Shown: positions 1 to 8,740 of the stretch, one piece after another | Layout: every line of letters starts with the position of its first letter | How positions within the stretch are numbered: the stretch's first letter is position 1 | Assembly (NCBI GenBank): GCA_903923925.1 | Contig: CAIXZF010000061.1 | Coordinates: 31,325 to 95,324 of the forward strand | Reading direction: 5' to 3' | Origin: an uncultured Bacteroidales bacterium | Lineage (GTDB): Bacteria > Bacteroidota > Bacteroidia > Bacteroidales > CAIXZF01 | DNA length: 64,000 bases | The notes under the pieces: generated by a model | Told to the model about the DNA's origin: nothing | The model's database searches: none | The model's input: only the letters and a program-made list of their open reading frames with translations | Program-made: the position numbers and the translations under genes

Positions 1-1347
1 GCTTGGATTGCATTTTTTTTTGCATCATGTGCATCCATAAAACCTGAGAAACCCGCTGAAAATTACATTTCCACTGCTCCTGCATTAAAGGCATCTTACA
101 TCAGCATTCCACTCAATCTGAATATTGCTGACCTTGAGAAAATGCTCAATGAGGAATTGCAGGGTTTAGTTTATGAGGACAACGACCTCTCCGACAATAT
201 TGCTGTTAAAGCCTGGAAGAAAGAAGATTTTAAGATTGGGCTTGACGGAAGCACACTTACATACAGGGTTCCATTAAAGCTCTGGATCAAAGCCGGCTGG
301 AAAGTGGAACAATTTGGAGTAAGTTTATCCGATTACAGGGAAATTAATGCAGAAATCGCACTTAATTTCAAAACCTCGGTCGCACTTAATCCCGACTGGA
401 CAATAACTACTGCCACTACCTCAGATGGATATGAGTGGCTTAGCTCGCCTGTTCTTAAAGTTGGTCCTGTAAATGTCCCAATACGAACAATTGCAGATCT
501 GATCCTTAAAACCAATCAAAAAACTATTAATAAGAATATTGATGAGTCGATAAAAGAAAATCTGGACCTGAAAAAATATATGCAGCAGGCATGGATTGCC
601 ATACAAAAGCCAATTAAGGTGAATGACGAATACAATATTTGGCTGAAAGTTCAGCCTTTGGAAGTGGAAAGCACTCCATTTGCAGGAGAATCGGGCAAGC
701 TAAAATATTCTTTTGCTGTAAAGAGCATCACTGAAGCATTTATAGATCAGGAACCGCCAGCCGGGATCCCGCTGCCTTTACCCAAATTGACAATTCAGAA
801 TAAGATAAACGACAGTTTCAAAATGAACCTGGTTGCAGACATCCCCTTCAAACGAATTAATGACATTTCGAAGCAGTATATGAAAGATAAGAGCTTCCAG
901 CAGGGGAAATATACCCTTGTTGTGAGGGATATCGACATTTACGGAAGCGAAGGCAAACTTGTGATTCATCTTTTAGTTTCAGGCAGTTTGAAAGGTGATT
1001 TGTACTTTACTGCCGTACCATTTTATAACAGCGAAAAACAAAGCCTCCAGGTTAAGGACCTTGACTATGAATTTCACACCAGAAATGCACTTGCAAAAAC
1101 AGGAAGCTGGCTTTTTAAAAGTATCCTGCTTAAAATGATCCGCGAAAGCATGGAATATCCGATGACCGAACAGATCAACTCTGCCAAGAGCCTGATCCGG
1201 GAAAATATCAAAGATTACCAGATTGTTAAAAATATTTACCTGAATGGGACCATTGATAATTTATCAGCAGATGATATCATCTTAACACAAAATTCAATTA
1301 AAACTAACATTGTGTTAACAGGCAAACTGAACATCAAAATACATTAA
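1..1347 (+). CDS. DUF4403-family lipoprotein, 5' end cut by the window
   Basis: The ORF track starts at an internal ATG (142), but the same frame is open back to base 1. It reads through a hydrophobic stretch ending in a lipobox-like FASC, so the gene begins before the window and the product is probably a lipoprotein. After the cysteine comes a short linker and then SYISIPLNLNIADLEKMLN, which resembles the start of DUF4403 proteins, a Bacteroidota and proteobacterial envelope family related to lipid-binding TULIP/SMP-like folds as far as I recall. The remaining ~400 residues are rich in alternating beta-strand patterns with no catalytic motif. Function is unknown; an envelope lipid- or ligand-binding role is inference. 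It is separated from the next gene by a Pho-box-like promoter, so it is probably not part of the pst operon. Confidence 0.75.
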   Translation, partial: AWIAFFFASCASIKPEKPAENYISTAPALKASYISIPLNLNIADLEKMLNEELQGLVYEDNDLSDNIAVKAWKKEDFKIGLDGSTLTYRVPLKLWIKAGWKVEQFGVSLSDYREINAEIALNFKTSVALNPDWTITTATTSDGYEWLSSPVLKVGPVNVPIRTIADLILKTNQKTINKNIDESIKENLDLKKYMQQAWIAIQKPIKVNDEYNIWLKVQPLEVESTPFAGESGKLKYSFAVKSITEAFIDQEPPAGIPLPLPKLTIQNKINDSFKMNLVADIPFKRINDISKQYMKDKSFQQGKYTLVVRDIDIYGSEGKLVIHLLVSGSLKGDLYFTAVPFYNSEKQSLQVKDLDYEFHTRNALAKTGSWLFKSILLKMIRESMEYPMTEQINSAKSLIRENIKDYQIVKNIYLNGTIDNLSADDIILTQNSIKTNIVLTGKLNIKIH

Positions 1348-1390
1348 CTGATTGTTTTATAGCTATTTAATCTATTTTTACGATTACCGA

Positions 1391-1430
1391 CTTAACAATT
1401 TCTTAACATTAAATTAATATAAGCTTAACC
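1391..1430 (+). promoter_or_regulatory. Pho-box-like direct repeats upstream of the porin-pst operon
   Basis: CTTAACA occurs at 1391-1397 and again at 1402-1408, and CTTAACC at 1424-1430. The empty register at 1413 holds the degenerate copy ATTAATA. All four starts are spaced by 11 bp or a multiple of it. Tandem TTAAC-type repeats with an 11-bp period are the known binding pattern of PhoB/PhoP response regulators in Bacillus and cyanobacteria. The last repeat ends 20 bp before a TAnnTTTG box, where it could replace the -33 element. Regulation by phosphate is inferred from this layout and from the downstream genes. Confidence 0.65.
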
Positions 1431-1450
1431 TATATATGAATAAAGCAGTC

Positions 1451-1458
1451 TAATTTTG
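1451..1458 (+). promoter_or_regulatory. -7 promoter box (TAATTTTG) for porin-pst
   Basis: TAATTTTG matches the Bacteroidota -7 consensus TAnnTTTG and lies 27 bp before the porin ATG, implying a short leader. No TTTG -33 element is found at the usual spacing; the Pho-like repeats occupy that position, as in activator-dependent promoters. Confidence 0.6.
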
Positions 1459-1485
1459 CCGGTATAAAAATCAAATTTTCATACC

Positions 1486-2988
1486 ATGAGGAAATTGTTA
1501 AACACATCAAAGTTCATTTCAGTTTTCATGATAAGTTTTATCATGGGAGTAGCAGTTAATGCACAGAATAACCCGGACACAATTCCGGAAAAAATTACAG
1601 AACTGAAAGACCAGGTAAGCGGTCTGAATGAGCGCCTGCTCACAGCCGAAAGTGATCTTGCGAAACATAACAAGATCAAAATCTCAGGGTACACCCAGGC
1701 CCAATGGGAACATTATGAACTTGCCACTGCATATCCTAACCAGCAATTTACACTCAGAAGAGTACGTATTAAAGCTACCTATGAAGCAGCAGATGGTGTA
1801 AAATTTGTATTACAACCAGACTTCTCACCTGGAGCACTTGCATTAAAAGATGCATATGTAGTATTAAATGACCGCTGGACAAAGTCGTTCTCATTAACTA
1901 TGGGGCAGTTTAACAGGCCTAACTATGAAGTTGAATATTCATCAAGCCAGCGCGAAGTTCCTGAACGTTCAAGAATTGTAAGGGCATTGTATCCGGGCGA
2001 GCGCGCAATTGGTGCAAAACTCGAATATAACCCGACTAACATGCCTTTAAAAATCCAATTGGCGATTTTCAATGGTAATGATGGTTCAACTTATAAGGAT
2101 GCACTTGGAGCTAATATTAACCCTACAAACAAGGATTTCGATAATTTTAAGGATATTATGGCCAGAGCAACCTATAGCATTAAGCTTGGTTCATTTGGCG
2201 GACTTGATTTTGGCGCACATGCCTATTTCGGAGCAATTAAAGCAACAACAGATACCATTGTAAAGGGTGACTATACCAAAGATGCTTACATTAAAATCGG
2301 CGACCCTCTGAAACGCAGCTGGGCAGGTCTGGAATTCCAGTTGTTTGCTGATGTACTTGGAGGAATGTCATTAAAAGGAGAATATATCATGGGAACAAAT
2401 GTAACACCGGGCAATACTGGATCAACCTCAGGCACAGCTCTTGCTTCTGTTTTCAAAAATGACACCTTATTCAATACAACTACTATAACCAATACTACCA
2501 CAAGAACACCGAATTTCACAACGAAATTCTCTGGTTACTATCTCTATTTCATCAAGAATGTAGGCAAAAAGAATCAATTTGCTTTACGTTACGATGTTTA
2601 TGATCCAAACACCGATATTAAAGGAACAGACGTAATGTCGACTCTTAAATATGAAAATTCAGTTACAAAAACAGCTTCAGCGTCTACAACTACAAATAAT
2701 ACTGTAAATACCACTACAACAAAAACAGTGACCAAAACCAGTATTAAAAGCAGTGTAGCAGACCTCTCTTATTCAACCCTTACCTTAGCCTGGCATTATT
2801 ATTTCGATGATAATATCAGAATAACTCTTGCATACGAAATGCCGGTAAATGAAAAAGTAGGACAGGATGCATTAGGAAACTCAAACCTTTCAACCACTTC
2901 ATCAGTAAATAATGTTACAAAAACATTAAATTACAATACTGTTTTCCCACAAAATACCCTGACCCTGAGGTTACAGGCGAAATTTTAA
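1486..2988 (+). CDS. Phosphate-selective-porin-like outer-membrane protein
   Basis: This 500-residue protein has an N-terminal signal peptide (hydrophobic core, cleavage near NAQ). A short predicted coiled coil follows (about residues 28-60, ELKDQVSGLNERLLTAESDL), as in OprO/OprP-type porins, which begin with a trimerisation segment. From about residue 62 (KISGYTQAQWEHY) the sequence shows alternating barrel strands and ends in an aromatic-rich strand with terminal F (LRLQAKF), typical of outer-membrane proteins. Threonine/asparagine-rich insertions around residues 320-345 and 395-420 are probably surface loops. Its place just before pstSCAB-phoU and behind a Pho-like promoter points to phosphate uptake across the outer membrane. 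Substrate specificity is inferred from context. Confidence 0.8.
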   Translation: MRKLLNTSKFISVFMISFIMGVAVNAQNNPDTIPEKITELKDQVSGLNERLLTAESDLAKHNKIKISGYTQAQWEHYELATAYPNQQFTLRRVRIKATYEAADGVKFVLQPDFSPGALALKDAYVVLNDRWTKSFSLTMGQFNRPNYEVEYSSSQREVPERSRIVRALYPGERAIGAKLEYNPTNMPLKIQLAIFNGNDGSTYKDALGANINPTNKDFDNFKDIMARATYSIKLGSFGGLDFGAHAYFGAIKATTDTIVKGDYTKDAYIKIGDPLKRSWAGLEFQLFADVLGGMSLKGEYIMGTNVTPGNTGSTSGTALASVFKNDTLFNTTTITNTTTRTPNFTTKFSGYYLYFIKNVGKKNQFALRYDVYDPNTDIKGTDVMSTLKYENSVTKTASASTTTNNTVNTTTTKTVTKTSIKSSVADLSYSTLTLAWHYYFDDNIRITLAYEMPVNEKVGQDALGNSNLSTTSSVNNVTKTLNYNTVFPQNTLTLRLQAKF

Positions 2989-2990
2989 AA

Positions 2991-3025
2991 GTGAAAAGTG
3001 AAAAGTGAAAAGTGAAAAGTGAAAA
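2991..3025 (+). repeat. Five tandem copies of a 7-bp repeat (GTGAAAA)
   Basis: Five perfect head-to-tail copies of GTGAAAA lie between the porin stop codon and the pstS start (24 bp before the pstS ATG). Such short tandem repeats can change copy number by slippage. Here that would change spacing or mRNA structure ahead of pstS and not a reading frame. Confidence 0.9.
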
Positions 3026-3048
3026 ATTTATTTAAACTATAAATAATT

Positions 3049-3876
3049 ATGAAAAAGAGTATAATTTTTTCGATACTGGGAGTTGTAACCCTGATTAGTT
3101 TTGCCTTCATGGCTCCTGAAAAGATCACGATTAAAGGTTCTGATACAATGGTAATCCTTTCTCAGAAGTGGGCAGAAGTTTACATGAAAACCAACCCGAA
3201 TGCATCAGTCCAGGTAACCGGAGGTGGTTCAGGAGTGGGTATCTCAGCGCTTATTAATGGTGCAACAGATATTGCAAACTCAAGCCGTCCGATGAAACAA
3301 CCGGAAATTGAAAAGCTAAAAAGCCGGTATAATACTTTAGGTGTAGAAATCCCATGTGCAAAGGATGGAATTACAGTATTCCTTAACGAATCTAATCCTG
3401 TTAAAGAACTAAGTATCCAGCAGTTAAGTGGTATTTTTTCAGGAAAAATCACAAACTGGAAAGATGTTGGTGGATCAGATGCTCCAATAACACTTTATGG
3501 TCGCGAGAACAGCTCAGGTACCTATGTTTATTTCAAGGATAATGTTGTTAAAAACGATTATGCAGCAAGTTGCCAAACCTTACCAGGCACTGCAGCAGTA
3601 GTAAATGCTGTAAAAAAAGATAAGAATTCAATTGGTTATGGTGGTGCGGCTTATGCAGCAGGAGTAAAACACTGTAAAGTAAAGAAAGATGCAAAAAGTA
3701 TTGCCTACGAGCCAACAGCTGAAAACGTAAAAGCTAACTTATACCCTATTTCCAGATATTTATATATGTATACAAGAAATCGTCCTACTGGTGCTATGAA
3801 AGCCTTTATTGACTGGGTACTGGGACCACAGGGACAAAAACTTGTTACAGAAGTTGGATATTTCCCTGTAAAATAA
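3049..3876 (+). CDS. pstS: Phosphate ABC transporter substrate-binding protein PstS
   Basis: A 275-residue periplasmic phosphate-binding protein. It has an N-terminal signal sequence (residues 1-22) followed by KITIKGSDTMVILSQKW, the usual PstS opening with a phosphate-contacting Ser/Asp. GGGSGVGISAL and DIANSSRPMK form further phosphate-loop regions, and RENSSGTYVYF is the family Arg/Ser site. It lacks a lipobox, so it is probably soluble in the periplasm. It delivers phosphate from the porin to PstCA. It is the second gene of the porin-pstSCAB-phoU operon, with a 60-bp gap that contains the 7-bp tandem repeats. Confidence 0.93.
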   Translation: MKKSIIFSILGVVTLISFAFMAPEKITIKGSDTMVILSQKWAEVYMKTNPNASVQVTGGGSGVGISALINGATDIANSSRPMKQPEIEKLKSRYNTLGVEIPCAKDGITVFLNESNPVKELSIQQLSGIFSGKITNWKDVGGSDAPITLYGRENSSGTYVYFKDNVVKNDYAASCQTLPGTAAVVNAVKKDKNSIGYGGAAYAAGVKHCKVKKDAKSIAYEPTAENVKANLYPISRYLYMYTRNRPTGAMKAFIDWVLGPQGQKLVTEVGYFPVK

Positions 3877-3936
3877 CACCTATTCCAGAATAAAATCAGT
3901 TTCTTATTTCCAATTTTTCTAATTTAGTGCCTAGAA

Positions 3937-5196
3937 ATGGAAGAACTTTCGAAAGAAGAGAAGAAGAAAAAAAGGAAAAACAAGGAATTTGTTTTTACCA
4001 GAGAATCGCTCAAAAAGAAATTCCGCTTGTCGGAATTTCTTGCTGAGAAAGTAATCAGTTCGGTAGCATTTTTATCAATAGCAGTAATTGTTCTGATTTT
4101 TATTTTTGTTTTCAGGGAGACATTGCCAATATTCCAGACTAAGGATAGTCAAAAAGCCTCAACTGAGCAAATACCGACAAGTACAAATTCCACCGGAGGC
4201 GAACTGAAACAGGAAAGCTATGGTGGAACTGAAACAGCTGAGCCTGCAAGCAATGCTCCGTTAAAACAGGAAACCTATGGAAGTACAGGCTCCGAAACTC
4301 CCGCAAGCGGGGGAGAAAAACAGGAACAATATGGCGTTGTAACAGATTCAAATCTGGCAGCAATGGAAACATCTATGCCAGAAGTGCATGATACAGCGCG
4401 TGAATCAATGGCAAGCCAATACAATGAAAATCAATCCGCCTTACGCACATTAGCTTCAAAAGACTGGCAACCAGTTTCTGACCGTCCGCGTTATGGATTG
4501 TTACCCTTAATTTTAGGTACTTTAAAACTGACTCTGATCGCTATCCTTTTTGCCGCTCCAATTGCAATAATGGCAGCTTTATATTCATCGACATTTGCTC
4601 CGAAATGGGCTCGTGAAACAATTAAACCTGTGATCGAGCTCCTGGCGGGTTTTCCTTCGGTTGTAATCGGTTTCTTTGCACTTATGGTAATGGCAACACT
4701 CTTCCAGGATCTTTTCGGTTATGCAAGCCGTTTAAATTCATTTGTAGGAGGAATTGCCTTATCGTTGGCAGCTATACCGATTATTTATACAATTACAGAA
4801 GATGCCTTAAATGCGATTCCGAACACTTATAGGGAAGCGAGCCTGGCCCTGGGTGCTACAAAATGGCAAACAGCCTACAATGTAGTACTTCCTGCAGCAA
4901 CTCCCGGAATATTTGCAGCTGTATTATTGGGAGTAGGCAGAGTATTTGGTGAAACAATGATCGCCCTGATGGCCACAGGAAATGCAGCCATGATCTCGGC
5001 AAACCCATTCGATTCTATACGCACACTTTCAGCAACAATTGGCGCAGAAATGGCCGAAGTTGTTTTCGGCGACACCCATTATAGCATACTCTTCCTCATA
5101 GGCTCCCTGCTGTTCATTTTCACATTCGCCTTGAATTTCATTGCGGAGTTTTATATCAAAGGTAAACTGATGAAACGCTTTCAGGGAAAATCATGA
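3937..5196 (+). CDS. pstC: Phosphate ABC transporter permease PstC with long N-terminal insertion
   Basis: A 419-residue inner-membrane permease. A basic N-terminal stretch (EEKKKKRKNKEF) precedes the first membrane helix (about residues 38-60). About 120 hydrophilic residues then precede the conserved permease core starting near residue 185. That insert carries three imperfect repeats of the type KQExYG separated by Ser/Thr/Pro-rich linkers and is probably periplasmic. The core shows the binding-protein-dependent permease EAA loop ([28 protein letters not shown]). Typical PstC is about 300-320 residues, so the insert is unusual. It overlaps pstA by 4 bp, consistent with translational coupling. 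Confidence 0.9.
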   Translation: MEELSKEEKKKKRKNKEFVFTRESLKKKFRLSEFLAEKVISSVAFLSIAVIVLIFIFVFRETLPIFQTKDSQKASTEQIPTSTNSTGGELKQESYGGTETAEPASNAPLKQETYGSTGSETPASGGEKQEQYGVVTDSNLAAMETSMPEVHDTARESMASQYNENQSALRTLASKDWQPVSDRPRYGLLPLILGTLKLTLIAILFAAPIAIMAALYSSTFAPKWARETIKPVIELLAGFPSVVIGFFALMVMATLFQDLFGYASRLNSFVGGIALSLAAIPIIYTITEDALNAIPNTYREASLALGATKWQTAYNVVLPAATPGIFAAVLLGVGRVFGETMIALMATGNAAMISANPFDSIRTLSATIGAEMAEVVFGDTHYSILFLIGSLLFIFTFALNFIAEFYIKGKLMKRFQGKS

Positions 5197-6095
5197 AAAA
5201 GCGAAGAGATATACCGGGCAAAATCGCAATTGGACTCACAGGAATGAGTGTGGTGATAATTATTGCAATTATTGTAGTAATGTTCACTGTAATTATTATT
5301 GGAGGTAAAGATAAATTTACCTGGGAGTTCCTTAGTACATTCCCACAGGATGGCATGACTAAAGGCGGAATCTTTCCCGCCATTTACGGGACTGCCCTAT
5401 TGGTAATAATTATGGCGATTGCTGCTGTTCCATTCGGCACAATAACAGCAATTTACCTAACTGAATATGCCAGTGAAAAATCGGTAATTGCCAAGATTAT
5501 ACGTTTTGCTGTGAGAACACTGGCCGTAGTTCCTTCGATTATTTTTGGGTTGTTCGGTTTGGGGTTTTTTATCAAATTTGTTGGTACCGGTATTGATACT
5601 GCTTTTCTCGGTGGAAATCTGCACTGGGGTCAACCGAATATTTTATGGGCCAGCCTCACAATGTCCTTGTTAACACTTCCGGTGGTTATAGTCTCAGTTG
5701 AAGAAGCTATATTAACTGTACCACGCGAATACAGGGAAGCGAGCCTGGCACTTGGAGCGACCAAATGGCAAACGATTAAAAAAGTTGTAATCCCCGGCTC
5801 ACTTCAGGGAATTCTTACTGGAACAATTCTGGCAGTTGGTCGTGGTGCCGGTGAAGTTGCACCTATTCTGTTTACAGGAGCGGCATATTACCTGGCAACA
5901 TTGCCCGGTTCTCTGAGCGATCAGTTCATGTCGCTGGGTTACCACATTTACATCATGTCTACACAATCGTCGAATGTAGATCAAACTATGCCTATTCAAT
6001 TTGCTACAACACTTGTTTTATTACTTTTAACGTTCGTGCTGAACCTGATTGCTGTTGTAATACGCGTCAGAATCCGCAGAAAACAGTATAAATAG
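5193..6095 (+). CDS. pstA: Phosphate ABC transporter permease PstA
   Basis: A 300-residue inner-membrane permease, partner of PstC in the phosphate channel. It has about six hydrophobic segments and the conserved EAA loop [28 protein letters not shown], which docks onto Pst[19 protein letters not shown] is the typical PstA sequence after the loop. Length is normal. The start overlaps the pstC stop (ATGA arrangement) and pstB follows after 25 bp. Confidence 0.93.
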   Translation: MKKRRDIPGKIAIGLTGMSVVIIIAIIVVMFTVIIIGGKDKFTWEFLSTFPQDGMTKGGIFPAIYGTALLVIIMAIAAVPFGTITAIYLTEYASEKSVIAKIIRFAVRTLAVVPSIIFGLFGLGFFIKFVGTGIDTAFLGGNLHWGQPNILWASLTMSLLTLPVVIVSVEEAILTVPREYREASLALGATKWQTIKKVVIPGSLQGILTGTILAVGRGAGEVAPILFTGAAYYLATLPGSLSDQFMSLGYHIYIMSTQSSNVDQTMPIQFATTLVLLLLTFVLNLIAVVIRVRIRRKQYK

Positions 6096-6120
6096 ATCTA
6101 TCGGAAAAAGATTTCAGGAG

Positions 6121-6879
6121 ATGAAGGAAATAAAAATAGTTGCTAAAGACCTTTCGATCTATTATGGTGAGAAGGTTGCCATTAACAATATGTCTATTGA
6201 TATACCCGGCTATAAGGTCACAGCATTGATCGGACCGTCGGGTTGCGGTAAATCTACCTTTCTCAGAACAATTAACAGGATGAACGACCTTATTCCTTCT
6301 TTCAGGCATATGGGAGAGGTAACTGTTGATGGATTAAATATTTATGATAAAGATATTGACGTTGTGAATCTCAGGAAAAAGATCGGAATGGTTTTCCAGC
6401 GGTCTAATCCCTTTGCTAAATCTATTTTTGAAAACGTAGCCTATGGCCCTCGTATCAACGGTCTTAAAGCTAAAGGTCAACTCGAAGAGATTGTGGAAAA
6501 TTCACTGAAGAAAGCAGCTATATGGGATGAAGTAAAAGACAGACTTCACGATTCTGCTCTTGGGCTATCAGGTGGCCAGCAACAACGTCTTTGTATTGCC
6601 AGAACTCTTGCTGTTAATCCTGAGATTATCCTCATGGATGAACCCGCCAGCGCGCTTGATCCAATCTCCACTTCAAAAATAGAAGAATTAATCCACCAGC
6701 TGAAAGAAAGCTATACCATCGTTATCGTAACTCATAATATGCAACAAGCCGCCAGAGTAAGCGATTATACAGCCTTCTTCTACCTTGGAGAATTAATAGA
6801 AATGGATAAAACTAAAGATATATTTACCAAACCTGCAAAAAAACAAACCGAAGATTATATCACTGGTCGGTTTGGTTGA
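6121..6879 (+). CDS. pstB: Phosphate ABC transporter ATP-binding protein PstB
   Basis: A 252-residue cytoplasmic ATPase that powers phosphate import. It shows Walker A (GPSGCGKST, about residues 38-46), the ABC signature LSGGQQQRL, Walker B (IILMDEPAS) and the switch histidine in VTHNM. The family-specific [12 protein letters not shown] segment after Walker A and the C-terminal EDYITGRFG are typical of PstB. Length is normal, and it sits between pstA and phoU in the operon. Confidence 0.96.
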   Translation: MKEIKIVAKDLSIYYGEKVAINNMSIDIPGYKVTALIGPSGCGKSTFLRTINRMNDLIPSFRHMGEVTVDGLNIYDKDIDVVNLRKKIGMVFQRSNPFAKSIFENVAYGPRINGLKAKGQLEEIVENSLKKAAIWDEVKDRLHDSALGLSGGQQQRLCIARTLAVNPEIILMDEPASALDPISTSKIEELIHQLKESYTIVIVTHNMQQAARVSDYTAFFYLGELIEMDKTKDIFTKPAKKQTEDYITGRFG

Positions 6880-6909
6880 TTTTAATATTTCCCAAAACTG
6901 AATATTATT

Positions 6910-7587
6910 ATGGAAAGACATTTTGAAATAGAGCTTAAAAAATTAGAAAGCCGTATTCTGGAGATGGGCAATTTAGTTCAGCAGCAAATGCAGCAAACTA
7001 TGCTTGCATTCATTAACAGCGACGTTGAACTGGCTAACCAGGTAATAGAAAACGATAATCAGGTAGATATTCTTGATGTTAAAATCGATAAACTCTGTCA
7101 AAGAGTCTTTGCACTGCAACAACCTGTTGCTTCCGATCTCAGGTTTATTATGTCGGCACTCAAAATAAATAACGATTTGGAAAGAATGGGCGACCTGGCC
7201 GTATATGTAGCCAAGCGTGTTGATTCATTCAGTGGATACGAAGAAGTACTTATTGACCTTCACATCGATGAAGTTGCAAATATGTCGGTAATGCTTGTTA
7301 AGGAAGTGAATAGCCTTTTAAGCAGCAAACAAATCGTTCTTGTAAGAGACATTCTTGATGCATCCCAGGCATTGAAGACAAAAGTAAAAGGCATTTCTTC
7401 AAAAATAGTTGAAGAACTCATGCACAAAAGCCATGATGTTATTGTTGTAGCAACCACCCTGATATTAATATTGAACCAGGTAGAACGCATTTGCGCATTA
7501 TCAAACAATATTGCTGAATCTGTTTACTTTATCATTGAAGGTAAAATCGTAAAACATTCAAGAGATTTTCTTGAAGATCAGTCGTAG
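6910..7587 (+). CDS. phoU: Phosphate transport regulator PhoU
   Basis: A 225-residue all-helical cytoplasmic protein made of two three-helix PhoU repeats. The metal-binding motifs are visible: ENDNQVDILDVKID in the first half, and LRFIMSALKINNDLERMGDLAV, whose counterpart in the second half is LNQVERICALSNNIAE. PhoU links the Pst transporter state to the phosphate-sensing kinase and restrains uptake. It is the last gene of the operon and converges with the minus-strand gene at 7610. No phoB/phoR pair lies in this window. Confidence 0.95.
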   Translation: MERHFEIELKKLESRILEMGNLVQQQMQQTMLAFINSDVELANQVIENDNQVDILDVKIDKLCQRVFALQQPVASDLRFIMSALKINNDLERMGDLAVYVAKRVDSFSGYEEVLIDLHIDEVANMSVMLVKEVNSLLSSKQIVLVRDILDASQALKTKVKGISSKIVEELMHKSHDVIVVATTLILILNQVERICALSNNIAESVYFIIEGKIVKHSRDFLEDQS

Positions 7588-7609
7588 AAAAGGAAAAAAC
7601 AGATAATCT

Positions 7610-8644
7610 TTATACAATTTTAGAATACAGCTTCATGAACTGAACCCGTTCATAAGCAGCCGGATTTTTAACATTTACCTGGCTTAGTTTACCCCTAAAA
7701 TCACTGATATTTTCAAAATTCTTCTTTTCCATCCATTTCTGGAGGTCAGCGAGTACATGTGAAATCTGATCAAAGCCGTTTTTATAAAAAACAGAGGCCA
7801 TCTGAACCGCCTGAGCACCAGCCATCAGCTGCTTAATCATTGATTCGTAGTCATGAATACCAGTAGAGGCAATTAAATCGCAGCCAACTTTACCACTAAG
7901 AATGGCAATCCATCTTAATGTTAAAGCATATTCAACAGGATTGCTGAGAATATGAGTTGATGTGAGCTCCATGGTGTCAATATTTATATCAGGCTGATAT
8001 GGCCTGTTAAACAATACAAGTCCTTTAATCCCGGTATTTGAAAGCTCAACCATTGTATTTGCAAGTCCTGAAAAATAATAACTCACCTTCAGGGCCACAG
8101 GAATATTTACTTGTTTAATAACACTTTCAGCTATTTCGAGAACCATTCTCTCATTCTGGGCACCAGTACGGTCGATATCAGCCGGCAGAAGGTATACATT
8201 GAGCTCAAGTGCATCAGCACCAGCCGATTCAATACGACGGGCAAAATACGTCCAGTCATAAGGAGTTGCACAATTAATACTGGCGATCAGCGGAATATCA
8301 ATTGATTTTTTAGCCTCAGAAACAAACTTCAGATAATCGCTCAGGGTATGTTCCTTGGCAAAACTCTCAATGTAATTTAAGGCCTCAGCATAATCATACG
8401 CTCTGGAGTTCATTATATCTCCAAAACCTTTTTGCATTGCCTCCATCTTACCGCCTTCTTCTTTTAGGAGACGCTCTGTTTCATGCCTTATCTGTTCCTC
8501 AAATATTGATTTCAAAACTACAGCACCAGCACCTTTGGCCGCGATTTCTTTAAGCTCTGAAATTGAATTGGTAAGACCGGAACTTCCAACAACCAAAGGA
8601 TTCTTCAGTTGCAGTCCCATGTAGCTCGTTGATAGATTTACCAT
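7610..8644 (-). CDS. Dihydroorotate-dehydrogenase-like flavoprotein
   Basis: A 344-residue TIM-barrel protein of the dihydroorotate dehydrogenase/PreA fold. Supporting stretches are LSTSYMGLQLKNPLVVGSSGLT at the N-terminus, IPLIASINCATPYDW, IPVALKVSYYFSG (the FMN-binding lysine region) and LMAGAQAVQMASVFYKNG near the C-terminus. It differs from true PyrD: the usual active-site Cys/Ser loop is not obvious, and Bacteroidota commonly carry this paralogue in addition to pyrD. The substrate is therefore unknown. It is the last gene of a minus-strand run after trpS (96 bp gap). Confidence 0.75.
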   Translation of the reverse strand: MVNLSTSYMGLQLKNPLVVGSSGLTNSISELKEIAAKGAGAVVLKSIFEEQIRHETERLLKEEGGKMEAMQKGFGDIMNSRAYDYAEALNYIESFAKEHTLSDYLKFVSEAKKSIDIPLIASINCATPYDWTYFARRIESAGADALELNVYLLPADIDRTGAQNERMVLEIAESVIKQVNIPVALKVSYYFSGLANTMVELSNTGIKGLVLFNRPYQPDINIDTMELTSTHILSNPVEYALTLRWIAILSGKVGCDLIASTGIHDYESMIKQLMAGAQAVQMASVFYKNGFDQISHVLADLQKWMEKKNFENISDFRGKLSQVNVKNPAAYERVQFMKLYSKIV

Positions 8645-8740
8645 GGCAGTAAGATTAAAAGGTATTTATGCTAAGATATACGTTGTCAAATATAGACAAT
8701 CGTAAAGAAACTCCAAACACCTCAGTGCAATTTATAGTGT

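Noticed and set aside
7610-8644. Genuine pyrimidine-pathway PyrD
   Set aside because: The fold fits, but the typical active-site loop is not obvious and no pyr genes are nearby.
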